64,000 nucleotides of DNA from Thauera sp. GDN1 (GTDB lineage: Bacteria > Pseudomonadota > Gammaproteobacteria > Burkholderiales > Rhodocyclaceae). Both the position numbers and the translations under genes were made by a program. Numbering within the stretch: the stretch's first letter is position 1; each line of letters opens with the position of its first letter. This document shows, piece by piece, positions 32,235 to 41,957 of the stretch. The DNA lies in the NCBI RefSeq assembly GCF_029223545.1, contig NZ_CP097870.1, positions 248,001 to 312,000 of the forward strand, written 5' to 3'. The notes below the pieces were generated by a model that was not told the DNA's origin, searched no databases, and was given only the letters and a program-made list of their open reading frames with translations.

Positions 32235-34973
32235 TCAATTAGCCTTGACCTCAAAGCGCAGGTAATCCGCGAGCCGTTTCGACTCGCTGACTTCGTCATG
32301 GGGCACCAGCAGGTACTTCCAGGGCTTGGTGCCTACGTTCGCCGCATGATCGGAAGCGTGCTTGCACCACCGCATGGCGGCAGCGGCCTTGGCCTGAACT
32401 TCCTGGGTGTTGATGTCGGCGCGTGCCTTGGTCTCCACCATGAAGATGGTCGCGTCCGTCTCGGCGACGAAGTCGGGGATGTACTCCGGCTGCTCGGTGC
32501 CGAGCTTGTAGTAGATCTGGAACTGCCCCTTCGCGGGCTTGAGCCACTTCGTCGCGTCGCGCTCCAGGATGATGGCGAAGCGCCGTTCGGTATCCGAGTC
32601 GAACTTCTGCAGCGGGTACAGACAACGCGCGAAGCCACCGAAGAGCATCTGCTTGATGCGACTGGTCTCGGTCACGGTCTCCCGGAAGTGGTGGGCCGTT
32701 TGGCCTGCGGTGGCGGTGTAGTTGCACGGCTTGAGTTCGGTAAAGCCGCGACTGACCTGCACCTCGTACTCGGTCGCCTCTTCCCAGAAGTGGGCCATCA
32801 TCTGCGCGTGGATTTCCCGCGCGATCAGGCGGCGGTCACGATCGAGGACGTTGACGGCATCGTCCTCGGACAGATAACCGCGCAGGTGCTGCACCAGCTG
32901 ACCTGCGAGGTCGTAGAGCAGATCGGCGTGGGTGAAGTAGTCGATGTCGTCAAAGTCCACTAGCGCGTGGACGATGTAGTCCTCCGGGCGCTGCTCCTTG
33001 AGCCCAACTTCGGCGGCCAGGGTATCCTGCTCGTTGGTGCGCAGGTTATGGATGACGATCTCGCGCTCACCCGGCTGGAGATGGAGCTGGCTCACATCCA
33101 GCTTGAAGGTGTGGAAGCCGGTCGTGACCTCGCCAGTCGGCACCACCGCGATGCGCGGGATGTCGATGGTCTGCTGCACCACGATCTCGGTGGTCTTCGC
33201 CACCACGGCTGACAAGTCAAGTGCAGGGACTGATTCATCCACGCCCGCGAGCAATTCGCCTTGCAGCGGCTTCAACCGCTCCGCCACCTCCGCGAGGATT
33301 TCCTTCTGCACTTCTGGTTTCAGCAGCGCGCTGCTGGTGGGCACTAGATCGCGCTTGACCTCGTACTTGCCGATGACGTCCATGACCACACGCGCGGCCT
33401 GCTTCTCCGCCTCCGTGGTGAACACCGGCTTGGGCGCGGGGACTTCCGCTCCACTTTCAGTGGCTGAAGCCCCTGTGATCACGACCGGTGCGTCCGTCAA
33501 ACCGAGACGCGCCGCCGCCCCGGACTCGACCTGCACGCTGACCTTCTTGTCGTCGGCGCTCGGCGCATCGAGGATGACCTGCTTCAGGCGAATCGGCGAG
33601 TCGCCGCGGTTGGCCTCGTCGATGATCTCCTGGAACTTGTCGTGCGCGACGATGTTCAAGCGATCCACCGCCGCGACGCCCGTGCGCTTGCCGTAGGGCA
33701 ATCTCAGGCCACGCCCGATGGACTGTTCGATCAGCGTGCGGGCATTGGCGGCGCGCAGCGGCACGATGGTGTAGAGGTTGGTCACGTCCCAACCTTCCTT
33801 GAGCATGTTGACGTGAATCACGATCTCGGTCGGCTCGTCCACGCTCTCCACGGCCAACAGGCGGGTGATCATCTCTTCTTCTTCCGCGCCGGTACGGCTG
33901 GAATCGACCTGAATCACCTTGCCATGGTAGCGGCCCTCATAGAAGGCTTCCGACTCCAGAAGCGCCAAGAGTTGCCCCGCGTGCGTGGTATCGCGAGCGA
34001 TGACGAGCATGAAGGGCTTGACCGGCTTGACGCCGTTCTCGCGGGCATAGGTGAGCAACTCGACTTTGGTCGTCTCGTGCAGGCGCACACCGTCTTCCAG
34101 CTTTGTCTTCTCGATCTCCTCGGGCGTATGCGCCTTGGCATCGAAGTTGCGCTGGGTGACCACGGCAGGCTCTTTGACGAAGCCGTCCTCCATCGCCCGC
34201 GCCAATGGGTAGTCCATCACCACGTTCTTGAACGGCACCGGCCCTTTGCTGGACTCCACGAATGGCGTCGCCGTCACCTCCAGGCCAAACAGCGGCTTCA
34301 GCTCATTGATGGCACGCACACCCGCGCTGGCGCGGTAACGATGCGATTCGTCCATCAGCAGCACAAGGTCAGGCAGGTTCGCGAGATGGTTGAAGTAGCT
34401 GTCGCCCAGCACTTCCTTCATCCGCTTGATGCGCGGCTCCTTGCCGCCGCGCACCTCGGAGTTGATTTTGGAGATGTTGAAGATGTTGATGCGCACGTCG
34501 TGGGCGAAGCCCTGTGGCTGGTCATCCACCGCCGCGCCGGTCTGGTCGTAGTTGTCACCGGTGATGATCAGCGGCGGTTGTTGCGCGAATTCGGCGACGC
34601 CCTTGAAAACGTACTTCGGCGTGTTGCGCGTGAAGTCCGTGATGAGTTTGTTGTAGATCGTCAGGTTGGGCGCGAGCACGAAGAAGTTGTTGATCCCGTG
34701 GGCCAGATGCAGATAGGCGATGAAGGCTCCCATCAGGCGCGTCTTGCCCACGCCCGTGGCAAGCGCGAAGCACAGCGATGGAAATTCGCGCTCGAAGTCC
34801 TCCAGCGTACTGAACTCGGCCTTCAGCGTGGAGAGAATCGCCGAGACATCGCGCTCGTGGCCCAAGAGTTCGGGCGCGGCATCCAGCGCGCGAACCAGCC
34901 TGATGAGCGATTCCGCCTGTGGCGGACGAAGAGACAGACGACCGGTGACGGTGTGCAGGACGCGGGCGTTCAT
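32235..34973 (-). CDS. res: Type III restriction subunit Res
   Basis: 912 residues from ATG 34973, which overlaps the Mod stop as TAATG. Helicase motifs: Walker A ALATGVGKTRL (Gly-Lys at 76-77), DESH-type box LVLLMDESHRYR, motif VI QSIGRGLRLPYG. The C-terminal nuclease motif is PDFVAETDATIFMVETKA, a PD-(D/E)XK site. Acts with Mod to cleave unmethylated DNA after ATP-driven communication between two sites. Complete, with no frameshift seen. Confidence 0.93.
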   Translation of the reverse strand: MNARVLHTVTGRLSLRPPQAESLIRLVRALDAAPELLGHERDVSAILSTLKAEFSTLEDFEREFPSLCFALATGVGKTRLMGAFIAYLHLAHGINNFFVLAPNLTIYNKLITDFTRNTPKYVFKGVAEFAQQPPLIITGDNYDQTGAAVDDQPQGFAHDVRINIFNISKINSEVRGGKEPRIKRMKEVLGDSYFNHLANLPDLVLLMDESHRYRASAGVRAINELKPLFGLEVTATPFVESSKGPVPFKNVVMDYPLARAMEDGFVKEPAVVTQRNFDAKAHTPEEIEKTKLEDGVRLHETTKVELLTYARENGVKPVKPFMLVIARDTTHAGQLLALLESEAFYEGRYHGKVIQVDSSRTGAEEEEMITRLLAVESVDEPTEIVIHVNMLKEGWDVTNLYTIVPLRAANARTLIEQSIGRGLRLPYGKRTGVAAVDRLNIVAHDKFQEIIDEANRGDSPIRLKQVILDAPSADDKKVSVQVESGAAARLGLTDAPVVITGASATESGAEVPAPKPVFTTEAEKQAARVVMDVIGKYEVKRDLVPTSSALLKPEVQKEILAEVAERLKPLQGELLAGVDESVPALDLSAVVAKTTEIVVQQTIDIPRIAVVPTGEVTTGFHTFKLDVSQLHLQPGEREIVIHNLRTNEQDTLAAEVGLKEQRPEDYIVHALVDFDDIDYFTHADLLYDLAGQLVQHLRGYLSEDDAVNVLDRDRRLIAREIHAQMMAHFWEEATEYEVQVSRGFTELKPCNYTATAGQTAHHFRETVTETSRIKQMLFGGFARCLYPLQKFDSDTERRFAIILERDATKWLKPAKGQFQIYYKLGTEQPEYIPDFVAETDATIFMVETKARADINTQEVQAKAAAAMRWCKHASDHAANVGTKPWKYLLVPHDEVSESKRLADYLRFEVKAN

Positions 34974-36706
34974 TATTCGTTCCCCCAAAACAGGCCGCCC
35001 TGTCCCGCGTTGGCGAGGGCCGCTTTTCTGCTCTTGGTGTTCTTGACGCTATTGCCAGCGGCCGCAGGTTCGGCCTTCTCAATCTCCGCCATGGGCAGGT
35101 TGGTCACATTCAGGCTGTAGTCGTCACGGCCCCAATGGCATCGGGCCAGCACCATCTTCGGGATCTTCTTCAACGTCAGATTCGGCCAGCGCTCCGCCGC
35201 TTTGGCCGCCGTGACTCCATGGAAAGCGGCGCAGCACACCAACAGGCTCCGCTCCGAGCCGACTTCATCGGCCAGGGCTTGCAGTTGCTCAGCGGACAGG
35301 TTCTGTGTGGTGACATAGATGAAATCGCGCTCGCTGGAGTGGCCGTGCTGCCACCAGTGCGTTTCCGACGGCGCGTAGTTAAAGCCTTCCAGCTTGGCCA
35401 GCGCCTCGGCCAGCATCGCGGCGTTGAACTCCGGGTTGATAACGGGGTTGCCCCAGCGGTCGTTGACGATCAGGCTGGGAGCAAGGCGGTAATAGCGGAA
35501 GCCGCCGCCGCCTTCCCAGCCGATGCTTTCGGAAATGCCGCCCTTGTCTTCGCCGTCAATCACCTTCTTCAGGCGCGGAATGATGTGCGTATGGCAGTGC
35601 TCGCCCAACTCGACCATGATCCAGCGGCGGCCCATCTTGTGCGCGACCGCACCGGTGGTGCCAGAACCAGCGAAGGAATCCAGTACGAGGTCGCCAGGAT
35701 CGCTAGCGAGAGAGATAACCTTGGAAATCAACTTCTCAGGCTTAGGGGTAGGAAAGTCCCCAATCCCCAATGCTCTCAGCTCTCGAATGCCGTCTTGGTT
35801 GTGCCCGAACTCTGCTCCATCTGCCCACAGCGTCGTTGGGATGACTCCCTCCGCCGCTTCGCTCAGATACATCTTCAACCTGGGGGCGCTTTCCCCCGAT
35901 GGACCCCAGTAGATGCGCCCTTCGGCATCCAGCTTCCTAAATCCGCTTGGGTTGCGACTCCAGCATCGATTCGGTGGTGGCAAGAATACCTTTCCGCTTG
36001 GAGACGTAACCTCAAAAATGTTCTCTGAGACGCCCGTCTTCGCATACTGCCTACCACGCGCCCCGCCAACAAGACTGATTGTCATAGTGACGGATTGCCA
36101 CGGCCCTCTCGGATCGTTGTCAGGATTGCTATACCGCTCGTTCTGCTTCTTCGAGCGGCCGAATTGATTCAGACGCAGGCGCGTCTTGTCCTTTGCGTAC
36201 ACCAAGATATGCTCATGGGCCGATGAGAAAAATTGAGCATTGCTGCGAACTGCGTAGGACTTGTTCCATATGACGTTGGCAATGAAATTCTCGCGGCCAA
36301 ATATCTCGTCTGCCAGCGCCTTGAAGTAATGAGCTTCATTATCGTCAAGCTGAACCCAGCAACTTCCCTCGTCTATGAGTAAGTTCCGTAGAAGGATCAG
36401 ACGCTCACGAATCAGACCTAGCCAAATCGAATGCTCCAACCCATCTTCGTATTGCGCAAAGGCTGATCCGGTGTTGTATGGCGGATCAATGTAGATGCAC
36501 TTGACCTTCCCAGTGAACTCCTGCTCCAGTGCTTTCAGCGCCAGCAAGTTATCGCCAAAGATCAGCCGGTTATCGAAGACGTCGCTGTCCGTGATGCGAT
36601 GCTTGGCGTGATAGGACTTTTCGGGATCTTCGAGCAGGATGCGCGGCTCCAGCTTGGGCCGCTTCTCCTTCCCGATCCAGGTAAGTTCTAGTTTTTGTTT
36701 GCTCAT
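34973..36706 (-). CDS. mod: Type III DNA-methyltransferase subunit Mod
   Basis: 577 residues. Catalytic motif IV DPPY at 74-77 precedes SAM motif I FAGSG at 345-349 (then VAHKMGRRWIMVELGEH), the beta-class order usual for type III Mod. The variable region between about 130 and 330 should hold the target-recognition domain and is visibly more AT-rich (35700-36450), as expected from exchange of specificity domains. It starts 10 nt after the AIPR stop and couples to Res by TAATG. Confidence 0.93.
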   Translation of the reverse strand: MSKQKLELTWIGKEKRPKLEPRILLEDPEKSYHAKHRITDSDVFDNRLIFGDNLLALKALEQEFTGKVKCIYIDPPYNTGSAFAQYEDGLEHSIWLGLIRERLILLRNLLIDEGSCWVQLDDNEAHYFKALADEIFGRENFIANVIWNKSYAVRSNAQFFSSAHEHILVYAKDKTRLRLNQFGRSKKQNERYSNPDNDPRGPWQSVTMTISLVGGARGRQYAKTGVSENIFEVTSPSGKVFLPPPNRCWSRNPSGFRKLDAEGRIYWGPSGESAPRLKMYLSEAAEGVIPTTLWADGAEFGHNQDGIRELRALGIGDFPTPKPEKLISKVISLASDPGDLVLDSFAGSGTTGAVAHKMGRRWIMVELGEHCHTHIIPRLKKVIDGEDKGGISESIGWEGGGGFRYYRLAPSLIVNDRWGNPVINPEFNAAMLAEALAKLEGFNYAPSETHWWQHGHSSERDFIYVTTQNLSAEQLQALADEVGSERSLLVCCAAFHGVTAAKAAERWPNLTLKKIPKMVLARCHWGRDDYSLNVTNLPMAEIEKAEPAAAGNSVKNTKSRKAALANAGQGGLFWGNE

Positions 36707-36716
36707 GACATCGCTC

Positions 36717-38507
36717 TCATAGTTGTGGCGCGTGGCTCGACAAGTAGTCGATCAGGCGCTTGCGCGGATACGCGTCCGCTGCATTCTGAATATTGCGTAG
36801 TGGCGCTATGGCCGGATCGCCGGCCAGCACGAAGTGCGTTTCCATCAGGTCGGCCAGAAAGGCTGCGACGTTGCCCTGGTTGCGGAAGTAGGCCAGCGGC
36901 CCCTCAAGAATGAGTCGTTGCCGCCCGAGGTCGAACGCTTGCTGCCGGAGCTGATCGAGCGGCTGGCTGATCAGCGCGGGAATCGTCGCGGGGTCAATGA
37001 CGGCCGCTGCGCCGGTGCGGGTGCGCAGGCGCTTCATCATCACCGCCGTGATGACGTGAATGCCGTGCCGATAAATCAGGCGTTCCTGGCTGCGCGCCGG
37101 AGCCTTCTGCTCATAGTCCACCACGAGGGTGCGAATCGCCCGGTGGCACGTGACAGCGTTGATCATCGCCACTCCCGGCAGGGCAGTAGTGAAAAGCGCC
37201 TGGTACTCGGCGGAGTCGGGATCGGCGAGGCGCGCGGGTTCGCTCTTGAGCCAGACCGCATAGCGCGGGTCGTTCTGTTGCAATGCAAGCGCGCGCAGCG
37301 CCTCGTCGAGCGTGATGGCATTGGTGCCGTTTGCCACGGCCTCGGGACGGTAGTGGTAGTCGAAGCCGAAGTGGGCAATCTCCTGCCGCAACCGCTCCTG
37401 GTTCTCGTCCAGCGAGGCGAAGTTCGCGGTCTGTACCGGGTTCTGGTGGTTGCGAGCCCTGGTCACGCTCTTCCCAAACTGGCCGTCCGCCGATGCCTTG
37501 ATCAAAGTGAGCATCACCTTGGCGTCATCGATGCTCTTGCCCGGATGCTGGCGCACGAACTCGGCAGCCGACGCCACCGTCTGCGCGCCGTTGATGATGG
37601 ACAGGCCGCGCACCTTGAACTTCTTGACGCCATTCTTGTTGCCCTTCGGCTCGATCAGGTCGCAGACGGCCGTGACGCCGTTGTTGAGATAGAAGAAGTC
37701 CACCGGGGCGTCATGCAAGGTCGTCTTGATGGCCTTGTTGACATCGGACTTGCTGCTGCCGAGGAAGTAGCGGATGTTGCGCTCGTACAGGGCCTTGCCG
37801 TGCGTCTGATGCAGGGCCACCAAGTCCGCCAGCCGCGCGACGCCGTAGTACGTGGCTCGCGGGCTTTCGACTTTCGCGTGCTTCTGCAACGCGACATCCG
37901 TGTGCACGGGTTGGTAGGCCTGTTCCGCCAGCAGGTCGCGGGCGATCTCGGTCGCCGTGTAGTACTCCACCTGCTTGACCAGCCGCTCTTCGTCGAGGTC
38001 TTCGTCGTCGAGCAGGGCCTGCAAGGCGTCGCGGGCCGTTTGCGATACACCATCGCCGGTGTAGGGCACGACCAGTTTGATGTAGCTACACGCATCGAGT
38101 GCGCCCTCGATATCAGCCTTCCGATTCAGGACATTTCCGTTGAACGCGGTGAAGTCCTGTTTGAGCAACAGGCGAATGCCCTCGCAAAATGGCAGCGCAT
38201 CCTCCTGCTTGAACTGCTCAGATTCCTTTAGCTTGGTTTGCAGAAGGTACAGCGTCTCCGACGGCGCGTGATAGTGGATCGCGTCGATGCCCTTGTCGTT
38301 GAAGTCGTCAACGACCGAAGCGGCGGCCGCCTGCGGCGAGATGTCGAGCAGCTTGTGCAGGGCGAAGGCGCTGAAGGCTCGTGAGAGTTGCTTTGCCGCC
38401 TGATCGGTAGGATTGGCGTTGCCGAGCAACGGGGGCAGGAACGGCACGAAGCGGGCGGCGAGCGCCTGCTTCAGGATGGTCATGTACTGAGGTTCGAGCG
38501 CCGCCAT
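36717..38507 (-). CDS. AIPR-domain protein (abortive infection / phage resistance)
   Basis: 596 residues from ATG 38507, overlapping the subtilase stop as ATGA; a longer frame upstream is only the shadow of that gene. The C-terminal two thirds fit the AIPR family (RNIRYFLGSSKSDVNKAIKTTL, FFYLNNGVTAVCD, LSIINGAQTVASA). The N-terminal part has G-I-D75 followed by LLQ90-T-K92, which looks like a PD-(D/E)XK nuclease site with Q in place of E. AIPR proteins are linked to phage defence and often lie near R-M genes; the activity is not established to my knowledge. Confidence 0.87.
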   Translation of the reverse strand: MAALEPQYMTILKQALAARFVPFLPPLLGNANPTDQAAKQLSRAFSAFALHKLLDISPQAAAASVVDDFNDKGIDAIHYHAPSETLYLLQTKLKESEQFKQEDALPFCEGIRLLLKQDFTAFNGNVLNRKADIEGALDACSYIKLVVPYTGDGVSQTARDALQALLDDEDLDEERLVKQVEYYTATEIARDLLAEQAYQPVHTDVALQKHAKVESPRATYYGVARLADLVALHQTHGKALYERNIRYFLGSSKSDVNKAIKTTLHDAPVDFFYLNNGVTAVCDLIEPKGNKNGVKKFKVRGLSIINGAQTVASAAEFVRQHPGKSIDDAKVMLTLIKASADGQFGKSVTRARNHQNPVQTANFASLDENQERLRQEIAHFGFDYHYRPEAVANGTNAITLDEALRALALQQNDPRYAVWLKSEPARLADPDSAEYQALFTTALPGVAMINAVTCHRAIRTLVVDYEQKAPARSQERLIYRHGIHVITAVMMKRLRTRTGAAAVIDPATIPALISQPLDQLRQQAFDLGRQRLILEGPLAYFRNQGNVAAFLADLMETHFVLAGDPAIAPLRNIQNAADAYPRKRLIDYLSSHAPQL

Positions 38508-40852
38508 CAGCCCCTCCCGCCAATCCGAGCACGCGCACGTGCCTGGGCACGCGCTTGCAGCGCTGCTTGCACCTGGGCGTAGAGCTGAGCGTTGGCCTGC
38601 TCCCGATCCGCCAGCACCACGGCGACGGCATAGGGCTCGTCCCCATCGCGCCCATCGGACCAAAGGCTGTCTTGCCGGGTCACCACGACGAACACCTTGT
38701 GACCGTTGGCCAGCGCCTGTTTGAAGCGCCATCGAGAGACCTGCAACGTGCCGTTCTTGCGGGTGTCGTTGGGTAGCCAGCGGCCGTTGGCGCGTTCGCC
38801 CATGCCTTCTTCCCGATTGCGCCGGTAGGCTTGGGTGACCTCATCCAGGCTGCCAGCAGTCACCAGGTGGAACCACAGTTTGGCTCTTCGGTAGTCCAGC
38901 CGCGTGGTGCGCACGGCAGGGCTGTAGGCGAGCGCGACGGTCACCTCACGCGTGCGGCGGCCACCGTCCCAGAAGCTGTCTGGTAGAGGTAATTCGAAGA
39001 AGTGGTGCTGGTCGTTTCCGACGCGCTCTTCGGCCAGCAGGGTGACGGTGTGATCAAGCGAGCGGAACAGCGCCGCATCGTCCACGCGCCCATACCCGAC
39101 GAGGCGCAGGAGTTTGTCGCGGCCTTCAGCATTGTTGCCGGGGTTCAACAGCGCTTCGCAGGCTTGCGGCCAGCGGGCATGGGCGCCGATCAGTGCGCGC
39201 AGCAGGCTGGGCGAAGCGTCGGGCACTTCGGCCAGTAGCCGCGCGGCTTGGTGGGCGACTTGGGGGGCGGCGTAGCTGGTGCCGATGTCTTCCTTGAACG
39301 CCGGCCCCAAGGCAAAGCCGCCGTTGAGCGACACCACTCCCAGACCGGCATGGTCTGTGCCACCTCCAGTGCGCCGCAAGGCGATGTTGCCGGCATGCGC
39401 GACCACGTCGGGCTTGATGGCGCCGCTGGCAGAAGGGCCGCTGCGAGTCAATGGAAACGGCTGCTCCGCCCGTGCCAACACGTGGTCTTCAATCGTGTTG
39501 GGATGGCGCTGTGCATTGCGTGTGGCCTCATTCAGGCTCAAGCCGCCAACGGTCAGCGCGTTGAGCGATGTGGCGGGGTCCAGCAGGCGGGCGTGGCCTT
39601 CGAGCAGGTAGTCCGGGTAACTCGCGCGTGTATCGGCTGGCAACTGGGATGACAACAAATTGCCCGCTGGTACTACAAACAGGACCCCCAGCTCACGCGT
39701 CAGCCGATCCAGCGTGTAGGCGAGCCCGCGCACATGACGGCCATCGTAGACCTTGTTCAGGTCGCCATAGCTTAGGTTGAAGACCCGGCAGCCGTATTGC
39801 GCTCGCAGTTCGCGCACGGCTTCCTCGACCGCCTTTTCGACGAACTCAGTTTGGTCTTGTCCGTCGTCTTCGAACACTTTGCCGGAGAACAGGCGAAGCT
39901 GCGGGACGAACTGCCCTTGCTGAATAGCGCTATGGACATCGCCGTACAACGCAAGCCCGCCGACGAAGGTGCCGTGCCAGTGGGGATCGGTGTCATCCGC
40001 ACTGCGATGCGGTGCGAGGTAGCCCTGCGCGTCGCCGACCGCTGCGCCGAGCAACGAATGTCCGCGCGTCAAGCCTGAATCCAGCACGGCAATGGACGGA
40101 GCATCGTCAGAAGGGGGATCGATCGGAGGAAATTGGTTGATGTCGGTATGAAGCAGTTGTACGGCCACACCCAAGCGGGGCGGCAGGTCGGCAGTGCGCA
40201 CATCGCGATGATGCAAGATCTGCTCGGCCTGCGCACGGTTAGAGCGCACACGGACCATGACGAGCGAGGGTTGCTGGATGTCGTCCAGCCGCTCAATGCC
40301 TTGTGCATGCAACCAGTCGAGAAAGGCACGCACCATTTGCTGGCGCTTGTCCTGTCGCTCCTGGGGCCATAGTTCGACATCGAGCATGAAGGTTGGCGCG
40401 GCTGGAAATCCTTGCTCAAGCAAGGCCGCGCCGGTACGGTCCTGGGGTGTCCAGTGGTCGAAGTCTTCGATGACGTAGAACAGTTCCTTGCGTGTAACAA
40501 CGCCATCACGTGCAAGGGTGGCCAGGCGGCTCTCGAACTCGCTCAAGCCGTCATCAGTGGCAAATGCCAGCACGATGGATTCATCTTCCTGGCTGACAAT
40601 CTCCACGCCAGGAATGGCATCGAAGGCGGGCACGCTCTTGTCGCCCGCGCGCAGCCGAATCTTGAGCAGCTTACGGTCGTCGAACCCGCCGACGTCCTCT
40701 GCCATCGCACGTTGCCGCGCTTGGTCGAGCCGCCCGGCTAACGCGGCACCATGCGCTCTCGGATCGGCAGGAGGGCGAATTCCCGGATGACGCCTCGGAT
40801 GGCGCTCCGTTGAGGGCGCTTCTCGCTCCAAGCGCAAGTGTTCATAGGCCAT
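38507..40852 (-). CDS. ietS: Subtilisin-like serine protease, IetS-like
   Basis: 781 residues. S8 catalytic triad D258 (AVLDSGL), H293 (HWHGTFVGG), S526 (GTSYAAPQVA); no signal peptide, so it is intracellular. The N-terminal about 220 residues are non-catalytic and the C-terminal about 200 form a beta-rich domain, ending in an Arg/Ala repeat. An AAA ATPase directly upstream makes the pair IetA-IetS, known as a stabilising toxin-antitoxin pair on pTiC58 and as a phage-defence pair. Here its stop overlaps the AIPR start by 4 nt, tying protease and R-M genes together. Confidence 0.85.
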   Translation of the reverse strand: MAYEHLRLEREAPSTERHPRRHPGIRPPADPRAHGAALAGRLDQARQRAMAEDVGGFDDRKLLKIRLRAGDKSVPAFDAIPGVEIVSQEDESIVLAFATDDGLSEFESRLATLARDGVVTRKELFYVIEDFDHWTPQDRTGAALLEQGFPAAPTFMLDVELWPQERQDKRQQMVRAFLDWLHAQGIERLDDIQQPSLVMVRVRSNRAQAEQILHHRDVRTADLPPRLGVAVQLLHTDINQFPPIDPPSDDAPSIAVLDSGLTRGHSLLGAAVGDAQGYLAPHRSADDTDPHWHGTFVGGLALYGDVHSAIQQGQFVPQLRLFSGKVFEDDGQDQTEFVEKAVEEAVRELRAQYGCRVFNLSYGDLNKVYDGRHVRGLAYTLDRLTRELGVLFVVPAGNLLSSQLPADTRASYPDYLLEGHARLLDPATSLNALTVGGLSLNEATRNAQRHPNTIEDHVLARAEQPFPLTRSGPSASGAIKPDVVAHAGNIALRRTGGGTDHAGLGVVSLNGGFALGPAFKEDIGTSYAAPQVAHQAARLLAEVPDASPSLLRALIGAHARWPQACEALLNPGNNAEGRDKLLRLVGYGRVDDAALFRSLDHTVTLLAEERVGNDQHHFFELPLPDSFWDGGRRTREVTVALAYSPAVRTTRLDYRRAKLWFHLVTAGSLDEVTQAYRRNREEGMGERANGRWLPNDTRKNGTLQVSRWRFKQALANGHKVFVVVTRQDSLWSDGRDGDEPYAVAVVLADREQANAQLYAQVQAALQARAQARARARIGGRG

Positions 40853-40869
40853 GCCTCCCCCTCCATCCC

Positions 40870-41856
40870 TTAACTCTTATGACGATACTCACGGGCAAGC
40901 GCGGTATCGAGGTGGCTTTTCTCCAGGAACTCCCGGCCGGACAGGATCATTTCCTTGACGGAGCGCCGAAGAACTCGCTCGATGTCGGCGTGCGACATGC
41001 CCTTGAACACGGATGCCACCTGGCCATCGTCGGGCTCGAAATTGCGGCGGACACCGGAGAGTTTCAGAGCTAACAAGCGTTTGATCTGCTCCAGATTCGG
41101 CATCTCGAAGCGCACAACCTCATCGAAGCGTCGCCAAACCGCCTTGTCCAATAAGGTTTCGTAGTTGGTGGTGGCGATCAGGATGCTCTCGCCTCGATAA
41201 CCGTCCATCATCTGCAAGACGGCATTTACGGAGCGTTTGAGCTCACCATGATCGGCGCTGTCGCCACGATCCTTGGTCAGGGCGTCGAATTCATCGAACA
41301 ATGCGACCACGGGATGCGTTGCGACGTAATCGAACACTTTGCGCAAATTGGCGGCCGTCTCTCCCAGAAACGACGAGATGACCGAGTCCAGCCGAACGAG
41401 GATGAGCGGCATGGACAGGGAATGCGCGATGACTTCGGCGGCCAGCGTCTTGCCGCAGCCGGGAGGCCCGCAAAACAACAGCTTCTGCGCGGGTTGCAGG
41501 CCATAGGATCGAAGCACGTCCGTCCGGTTGTGCTCCATCAGGATTTCATCGAGTGCCGACTGCGAAGCATCCGAGAGAATGATGTCTTTCTCCTCTCGAA
41601 TCACGGCACGCTCTTCTAGTAGCGCAAGGCCGTTGTCTTTATTTGTCGGCACGCTGGGCAAGCTTTGCAGCTTCCGCGCACTCTTCCCGACCGTTGCCTG
41701 ATCGCCGTAAAGTAAACGCTCAAGGTCATTTGCGAGCAGATGATGGTTCTTCTCGCGCTCCTCTTTGATCACTGCCTCGGACGCCGCGCGAAAGCCCGAA
41801 GCATCGCCTTGCGTTCCCGATTTGATGAGTTGCCGCAGTAATTTTCCGCTAGCCAT
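40870..41856 (-). CDS. ietA: AAA+ ATPase, IetA-like
   Basis: 328 residues. Walker A CGPPGCGKT at 129-137, Walker B VVALFDEFD at 183-191, arginine-finger region AVWRRFDEVVRFEMP. The N-terminal about 100 residues are a helical substrate domain. A lone AAA domain of FtsH/spastin type next to a subtilase is the IetAS arrangement, with IetA acting as antidote or regulator of the protease. 17 nt separate it from ietS. Upstream lies the IS630 element, which probably cut it off from the helicase gene. Confidence 0.85.
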   Translation of the reverse strand: MASGKLLRQLIKSGTQGDASGFRAASEAVIKEEREKNHHLLANDLERLLYGDQATVGKSARKLQSLPSVPTNKDNGLALLEERAVIREEKDIILSDASQSALDEILMEHNRTDVLRSYGLQPAQKLLFCGPPGCGKTLAAEVIAHSLSMPLILVRLDSVISSFLGETAANLRKVFDYVATHPVVALFDEFDALTKDRGDSADHGELKRSVNAVLQMMDGYRGESILIATTNYETLLDKAVWRRFDEVVRFEMPNLEQIKRLLALKLSGVRRNFEPDDGQVASVFKGMSHADIERVLRRSVKEMILSGREFLEKSHLDTALAREYRHKS

Positions 41857-41932
41857 ATCTCGCTCTCCTCAATTCTTGGCACGCTTCAACCGCGGCCTGG
41901 TCATGCGCAGGTCTAAGGGTGCTACTTGATTA

Positions 41933-41952
41933 TTAACCCGGCAATCAAATAG
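41933..41952 (+). repeat. IS630 terminal inverted repeat, left in window
   Basis: TTAACCCGGCAATCAAATAG, a perfect inverted match to the other end; preceded by the TA duplication. Confidence 0.95.
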
Positions 41953-41957
41953 CTAAA

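Noticed and set aside
38507..41856. AAA ATPase plus protease read as a Lon/Clp-type housekeeping pair
   Set aside because: The protease is a subtilase with an intact D/H/S triad, and the context is a defence island; IetAS fits better.
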